NCBI GenBank assembly: GCA_015039465.1
Contig: MU130496.1
Coordinates: 24,803 to 48,220 of the forward strand
DNA: 23,418 bases
Direction of reading: 5' to 3'
Origin: Phlegmacium glaucopus
Taxonomy: Eukaryota > Basidiomycota > Agaricomycetes > Agaricales > Cortinariaceae
The notes under the pieces are model-generated. The model saw only the letters and a program-made list of their open reading frames with translations. It made no database searches and was not told the origin of the DNA. How positions within the stretch are numbered: position 1 is the first letter of the stretch; the number at the start of each line of letters is the position of its first letter. This document shows, in pieces, positions 19,298-23,418 of the stretch. The translations under genes and the position numbers were made by a program.

Positions 19298-19418
19298 AAG
19301 TAGTTAAGGACCAGGATTTTTAGGCAAGCACACAGTTTCAATGTCTGTGTCGCTCACAATTTCTTCTGTATTAGTAGCCAAAATGGGAAAACAATCTATG
19401 ATCTTACAGACCTCTATT

Positions 19419-20889
19419 ACATCAGGAAAAATGATTTTGGCCCTAGGTAGCCTTGGGTAATTTGTTAGTATCACATCACTACTCAGGACATCCTAGGACA
19501 CCCCAGGACACCCCAGGACATCCTAGAGCAGCACAGGTAAAATTTGAGTGTTACACACTTATCCAAGGACACCTCAGGAGTCAGGACAACCTAGGACAGC
19601 ATAGATAAAGTTTTGAGTGTCACCCATTTTATCAGGACACCTTTAGTGTATCCTGGTGCATTGACCATCTGGATTAAATCACATCAGGAGGCCCTAGAAT
19701 TTATGAATTTTGCTAGAAAATCTTTAACTGCCATGTCCAGGAAAGTATTTTGCAGTTTTCTCAATAAGGAGAGCTGCTATTAATATAATTTAAACATATT
19801 CAGGGTCCTAAAACAATTCTCTACCATCTTTTAAATATTTCCTTTTTTGGAATTTATGTAATCTACCCTGACCCATATGCTTGAAATCATGCTTATCTGT
19901 GATCATGTGACCAATGGTCTGTGTGCCATCCAAAAGATATATAAACCACCCACAATTTTGTTTTCTTATTTCCTACTTCCCCAGTATTATATATGTATGT
20001 TACATTCCGTCATACGTTACTCCGGTCCAACTCCGACGGAGTTGTTTCCAGTAGTCCGTACTCCTTCCCAGTACTCTCCCTTGTCTCCGGTTCTACTCCA
20101 CCTACGTCCGACTCCGAGACTTTTCCGTATCATTCCGACTCTTCTGACGTCACTCCAAACTCATTACCCCTTCTTCGCCACTACCACTATTCTTTGTCAT
20201 CATCCTTCCCACCATCAGTCAGCATACCTGCCATGGATTATTCACCCAAGAATGCAGGACCTTTCCGGGAGCAGAACACAGCACTTATATTTATCTTTTA
20301 TATTTTGGTTGCTATTCCTTTATTTATTTAAGTACTTGAAACTTGTATGCTTTCCCTCAGTTCAAATATCAACTTTGTTTCCTCCTCTTGTTCGTCCTCT
20401 AAGTCACCAAGGTCTTCTGTCTTATTCCTTCTTCTTCCGTTCCAAAATCAGGACACCTTAGGAGCTGGGCGGCACAGCACACACGCTGAGGCCAATGTCC
20501 TTTCCGCTTACTGTTCCAGTTCCATTCTGTCCGTTCCGGAGTAACTCCGACGTGACTTCCTTGTTCTAACTTAACAATGTACTAGTATATTTATGTATCA
20601 CTATTTTATTATTATTATTATTATTCTGTTGTGTGAGACCATTCAAATATCTGGTTTATATATGTTTTCTAGCATCAGATCCAAAGGGACTAAGGCTGCC
20701 TCAGGACACTCTCAGGTTGCCTCAGGGATGCTCTCAGGTTGCCTCAGGTTGCCACAGGACAGCCTAAGACATTTCATACATAGGTAACTTGCACCCCAGG
20801 GTGACCTCTTGACCTGAGCACCCTGAGCTGCCTGGGGCACCCCAGGACATTTCAGGACAGCGTAGGGCAGAAGTCATTTTTCCTGATGT
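19419..20889. mobile_element. TIR element, about 1.47 kb with nested LTR, CAGGACA-rich
   Basis: The left end ACATCAGGAAAAATGATTTT pairs with the right end, which read inward is ACATCAGGAAAAATGACTTC. The match runs on to GCCCTA, about 28 bases with few mismatches. Subterminal zones carry many copies of CAGGACA or variants (19486-19640 and 20697-20875). Without the solo LTR-2 it was about 890 bp. There is no gene. It seems to have entered the Gypsy-2 relic downstream of the zinc knuckle. I found no target duplication. Confidence 0.75.
19998..20576 (+). mobile_element. Solo LTR-2, 579 bp
   Basis: It runs TGTTACATTCCGTCATACG to CTAACTTAACA with a perfect duplication ATGTA (19993-19997 and 20577-20581). 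It is the least decayed copy by CpG content in its first 150 bases. It is nested in the CAGGACA element. The frames at 19877-20461 and 19993-20331 are not genes. Confidence 0.95.
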
Positions 20890-21156
20890 CACCATGGAAC
20901 AACAACAACAACAGCCACCTCACAAGTCACAGGGGGTTTCTTTTTTATTTCTTAGCTTCAAACAACAACAACAACAACAACAACAATTTATTTGTAATTT
21001 CTATGCCCCTCTGTAATTTTCATTTTAATGTTTTTTCTCTGGTAAGTGAATTGTACATAGGTAATAAATACAACTATTAGTATTAATGAAGTCTTAGCCA
21101 GTTTAGCTGAATTAATCTTGCCTACCTAATTATGAGTCAATTCCCAGCACTGCTCA
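20890..21156. other. Low-complexity spacer with AAC repeats
   Basis: AAC/CAA runs at 20896-20914 and 20961-20987, then AT-rich sequence. An ATT microsatellite lies just to the left at 20603-20625. Nothing coding recognised. Confidence 0.7.
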
Positions 21157-21164
21157 AATTTTTA

Positions 21165-21739
21165 TAGTGTTTAAAAGTCTGGTCCAGTCCAGTCTTTTGA
21201 CCCCCAGGGACATGAACTGGGACCAATACCAGTCCGCCTAAATCCCAAGATGTCAAAAGACCAGACTGAACCACTCAAGACCAGTCTACATTGGTTTTTT
21301 GTGGTCCTGGTCTTAACCAGTCTTAACCAGTCTTCAACCGGTTTTCTAATCATAAATATATATTTTCATATCAGAAACAGTTGTTCAGCTAAGTAATAGC
21401 TTCTGAATAAGCCCAAGAACATTAAATTCTGTTAATATTTGGACTTTATACAATAATATTAGTATTAGTAAAATGTCTGATTTTGGCATATTTACAGTTT
21501 TATTTATTTCTCAGCCAGTTTTTTATGATCTTGGGATTGTTGGAAAGGGATAAATTAGGGCTACATTTAAGTTCATTTGAACCAGTCTGAACTGCAAAGA
21601 CTGGTCCATCAAGACCAGTCTTTTTTCAGTCTTTGATTCTAAAATGTCAAATACCAGGACCCCAGGTCTGGTCTTTTTCCAGTCCAGTCAGTCCAGTTGC
21701 AGTATTTTGGTGGTCCTAAGACTGAACCTTAAAACACTA
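21165..21739. mobile_element. hAT-type MITE, 575 bp, CCAGTCTT-rich
   Basis: The ends are TAGTGTTTAAAAGTC and, from the right, TAGTGTTTTAAGGTTC. A perfect 8-bp duplication AATTTTTA (21157-21164 and 21740-21747) fits a hAT element. The internal word is CCAGTC(TT) and its complement, repeated through both halves, where the sister element at 4496-5047 has CCAGTTA. Shared features include GGTCCAGT near the left end and CCCCAGGG at about the same offset. Confidence 0.92.
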
Positions 21740-21747
21740 AATTTTTA

Positions 21748-22115
21748 TAACCCACTCAGAAAACTAACTTGTAAAGCCTGAGCTTGGAATCCACATGGAA
21801 TCCACTCAGACTCTATTCAAAATCTACTTAGTGACTTGGACTCTACTCAGACTCCATTTGGACTCTGCTTGAAATCCAGTCAGAATGCTCAGACTCCACT
21901 CAGATTCCATGTGGAACTATAGGGTGCTGTAAAGTACTGCACCTCTCTTTGATGAGTTGCTCTTAACACTGAAACTACTAGAATGGTTGAAGTTAGTTTT
22001 TAGAGATACTGGGGGTGGAGGCAGCCACTTGATGGGTGGGAAACAGGTTTTATCTTATTTTCAATTTTATTTTTATTTCAAACTCAACAAAGTTTTTCAA
22101 TCCTCTACTTATTAT
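21748..22115. repeat. ACTCAGACTCC-type degenerate tandem repeat and spacer
   Basis: At 21785-21916 words such as GGAATCCAC, GACTCTACTCAGACTCC and CACTCAGATTCC recur. The two edges (GGAATCCACATGGAATCC and GATTCCATGTGG) are inverted with respect to each other. It may be the remnant of another element with subterminal repeats. The final 200 bases are unassigned. Confidence 0.5.
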
Positions 22116-22236
22116 TGTTAGGGGACACCCGACTTTAACCCAAACCTCAACTCTAGAATCATACACCCCACCTTTCTGACGACCTCCGACCTTCCGTCCA
22201 ACTCCGCTTCCGTCACTGGTTGACTCCGGAATCCCC
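22116..22236 (+). mobile_element. LTR-1, proximal 121 bp, 5' LTR of the right Gypsy-1
   Basis: It starts TGTTAGGGGACACCCGAC and follows LTR-1 up to ACTCCGGAATCCCC, then the match ends abruptly. The continuation is found by reading backwards from 23418 (TGTAGTTCCGCTCCGACTCC...). The two pieces total 415 bp, the family length. The junction is good to about three bases. Confidence 0.9.
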
Positions 22237-22958
22237 GGTAAGACATGGTAGGGTAGTCTAGACATAACCTACCAGAAGGCCTTCGGTAACATCGTTATCT
22301 CAAGGCTTAGTCGGTAACATCGTTACCTCAAGACTTAGACCCGTAAGTCCGGAGAAGCCTTAAAATGATGCTATCAAAAACCTAGTCACATAGGTCTTAG
22401 GCACTAATCCAGAACCTTAAGTAGGTGTATAAGAAGGTTTCTGGCACAAAAGACCTTTATAGGTCAACTGAGATCAGCCAACTACCGTTGGCTCAGGCGT
22501 AAACGCCCTGTCTTGAGAAAAAACTTCAGCAGAGCCTTTAGTCTGGTTAGGTCCTTGGCCCAACTGAGTCCCAAAAGGCAAAGGGTAGCCTTTTGAGACC
22601 GACGGGTGAAACTACGAGAAGGCCTAAAGTACATCCTGTACCGGGTCTACTAAAAACAAACGAGCAGGCTCTTAAGCAGCCTTGTCTCGGCCTACATGCA
22701 AACCGTCCTCACTTCCTTACGACAAGGAAACCTAGCAAGAGGCAGTTTGAGGCAACCCTTACGGCCGGAACGTCTCGCGCAGGCCCCATACAAAAGCCAA
22801 ACTCCCCCTTGGAGAACAACACCATGTCCACTAACATGTAAGCCTTGCTCAGCTACCTAACAGAGGTACTAAACCAGCTTAGACAAAACCATAAGCTACA
22901 GGGCTCGAGCGTTATCCTGCTGAAGAGAAAGGTCGACCCACCACGCAAGTAGCAGGTA
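22237..22958. CDS. gag: Gypsy-1 gag, N-terminal 240 codons, intact when read backwards
   Basis: Reading the text from 22958 leftwards without complementing, ATG opens a frame of 240 codons with no stop, running off at 22237. It begins MDDERTTQLEREVVLLRARD, a probable coiled coil. A proline/glutamine linker follows to about residue 60, then the Ty3/gypsy capsid region: FDGERSKGTAFLHSCQTYI, SDEQTKIIWAMSYMKSGRA, FLDWSDFRDDFKKEFCP, LESTGYFQKTRSLEEYVDEF and VVKFRRGLNAQIQNSIATM. The zinc knuckle, protease and polymerase would lie beyond. Every CGA that is TGA in the left copy is preserved here, so this is the younger copy. In the text as supplied no annotation tool would find it. The supplied frame at 22593-22841 is a shadow. 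Confidence 0.9.
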
Positions 22959-23124
22959 CCGACTATCCTTCCTCGGCGAGCCTCTACGCACGACACTTCT
23001 GTTCCTCCCTCGGTGCCAGACCCTCACATGCCTCAGACTAACCGGGCTTAGCCCCCGACATTTAGCCTGATAGCAAGGTGACACGCCTGGCCTGAGCCAG
23101 GCAATTTCCCTCTAGGAAAGGATT
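22959..23124. other. Gypsy-1 leader (reads only backwards)
   Basis: Backwards from 23124 it starts TTAGGAAAGGATC directly after the LTR end, as in the left copy, and runs to the gag ATG. It includes CCGTGGCTCCCTCC, the counterpart of the site where LTR-2 entered the left copy. Confidence 0.82.
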
Positions 23125-23418
23125 ACAATCCCGTTGACGCTGCGACTGAATCAGTTCGATCGTCCCCTAGGTTTCAATTATTATAAAGTCTTTTCTATAG
23201 ATGTTCACTGAATGGATCGTCCCCTAGGTTTCTCCTTTCCTACCCCTAGGGACGATCCGACCCCCACAAATTCATGATTATACCTGTATTGCCTCTATAT
23301 TTTATTTATTTCCTTACTATGCTATTATTAATTAATTAATTTATTCTTCACCACGCTATACTTTTTATCTTTATTTTCTGCCTCACTTAGCCTCCTGGCC
23401 TCAGCCTCGCCTTGATGT
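23125..23418. mobile_element. LTR-1, distal 294 bp (reads only backwards)
   Basis: Read from 23418 to 23125 it follows the second part of LTR-1, including the AATTAATT run, the CTAGCAGG/GGATCC arms and the terminal CCCTAACA. As supplied, the arms appear as CGATCGTCCCCTAGG, which is the plain complement of GCTAGCAGGGGATCC. Confidence 0.9.

Larger units (their letters stand above)
22237..23418. other. Right terminal block written backwards (reversed, not complemented)
   Basis: Read right to left without complementing, the block gives in order: the missing 294 bp of LTR-1 (23418 to 23125), a 166-base leader (23124 to 22959) collinear with 2940-3047, and a gag frame (22958 to 22237) open to the end. 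Read normally or as reverse complement it matches nothing. The base at 23418 adjoins 22236, so the block was reversed in place about the end of the window, the mirror image of what happened at the left. Inference: a data or assembly artefact or deliberate change. Confidence 0.95.

Noticed and set aside
19877..20461. 194-codon frame with a Ser/Pro-rich hydrophobic tail
   Set aside because: It is almost entirely inside a solo LTR-2, and the equivalent frame in the other LTR copy differs.
22593..22841. 82-codon plus-strand frame at the right end
   Set aside because: It lies in the backwards block. The meaningful frame there is Gag read in the opposite direction without complementing.

Overview
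The window looks like nuclear DNA of a repeat-rich basidiomycete, most likely an Agaricomycete. It is moderately AT-rich, carries Ty3/gypsy Gag relics of the type common in mushroom-forming fungi, and contains a broken copy of a multicopy gene family I associate with Agaricomycete genomes. I cannot name the species. I see no intact host gene, rRNA, tRNA or CRISPR array. Nearly all of the window is transposons nested in transposons.

The most striking observation is that both ends of the supplied text run backwards. Positions 1 to about 2800 and about 22237 to 23418 make sense only when read right to left WITHOUT complementing. Reversed in place, the left block completes an LTR that stops at 2801, with the same 5-bp target duplication on both sides. 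The right block completes another LTR to 415 bp and yields a 240-codon stop-free Gag. No known biological process reverses DNA without complementing it, so a data-handling or assembly error (or deliberate alteration) is by far the likeliest cause. Features inside these blocks are given strand '.', with positions in the text as supplied.

Layout. 1-3463: a Gypsy-1 retroelement (LTR family 1, about 415 bp) on the minus strand, with leader and decayed gag, interrupted by an LTR of family 2 (about 580 bp) and by a TIR element. 3499-4078: a solo LTR-2. 4496-5047: a hAT-type MITE. 5503-6859: repeat family R3, copy 1. 7283-7593: a short TIR element. 8460 to about 19400: a dispersed, decayed second gypsy element (Gypsy-2, plus strand). 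Its probable 5' LTR is at 8460-8805, Gag pieces lie at about 17280-17740, and the zinc knuckle is at 19095. Its leader is split by a solo LTR-1 (8833-15502). That LTR is itself split by a 6.2-kb TIR transposon (9049-15295) carrying a roughly 990-codon transposase-like gene. That gene in turn is split by R3 copy 2 and by another solo LTR-1. A second TIR element (15534-17184) full of G/C hairpins also sits in the leader, and a third (19419-20889), itself holding a solo LTR-2, follows the zinc knuckle. 21165-21739: a second hAT-type MITE. From 22116: the 5' LTR and gag of another Gypsy-1 copy, reading rightward out of the window.

Perfect or near-perfect target duplications fix the ends of eight insertions, so the order of events can be read. 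LTR-1 inserted, the 6.2-kb DNA transposon inserted into it, and LTR-1 then inserted again into that transposon's gene. Coding relics have died largely through stops explainable as C-to-T changes (CGA to TGA is directly visible between the two Gypsy-1 gag copies). This fits methylation-linked deamination or a RIP-like process.
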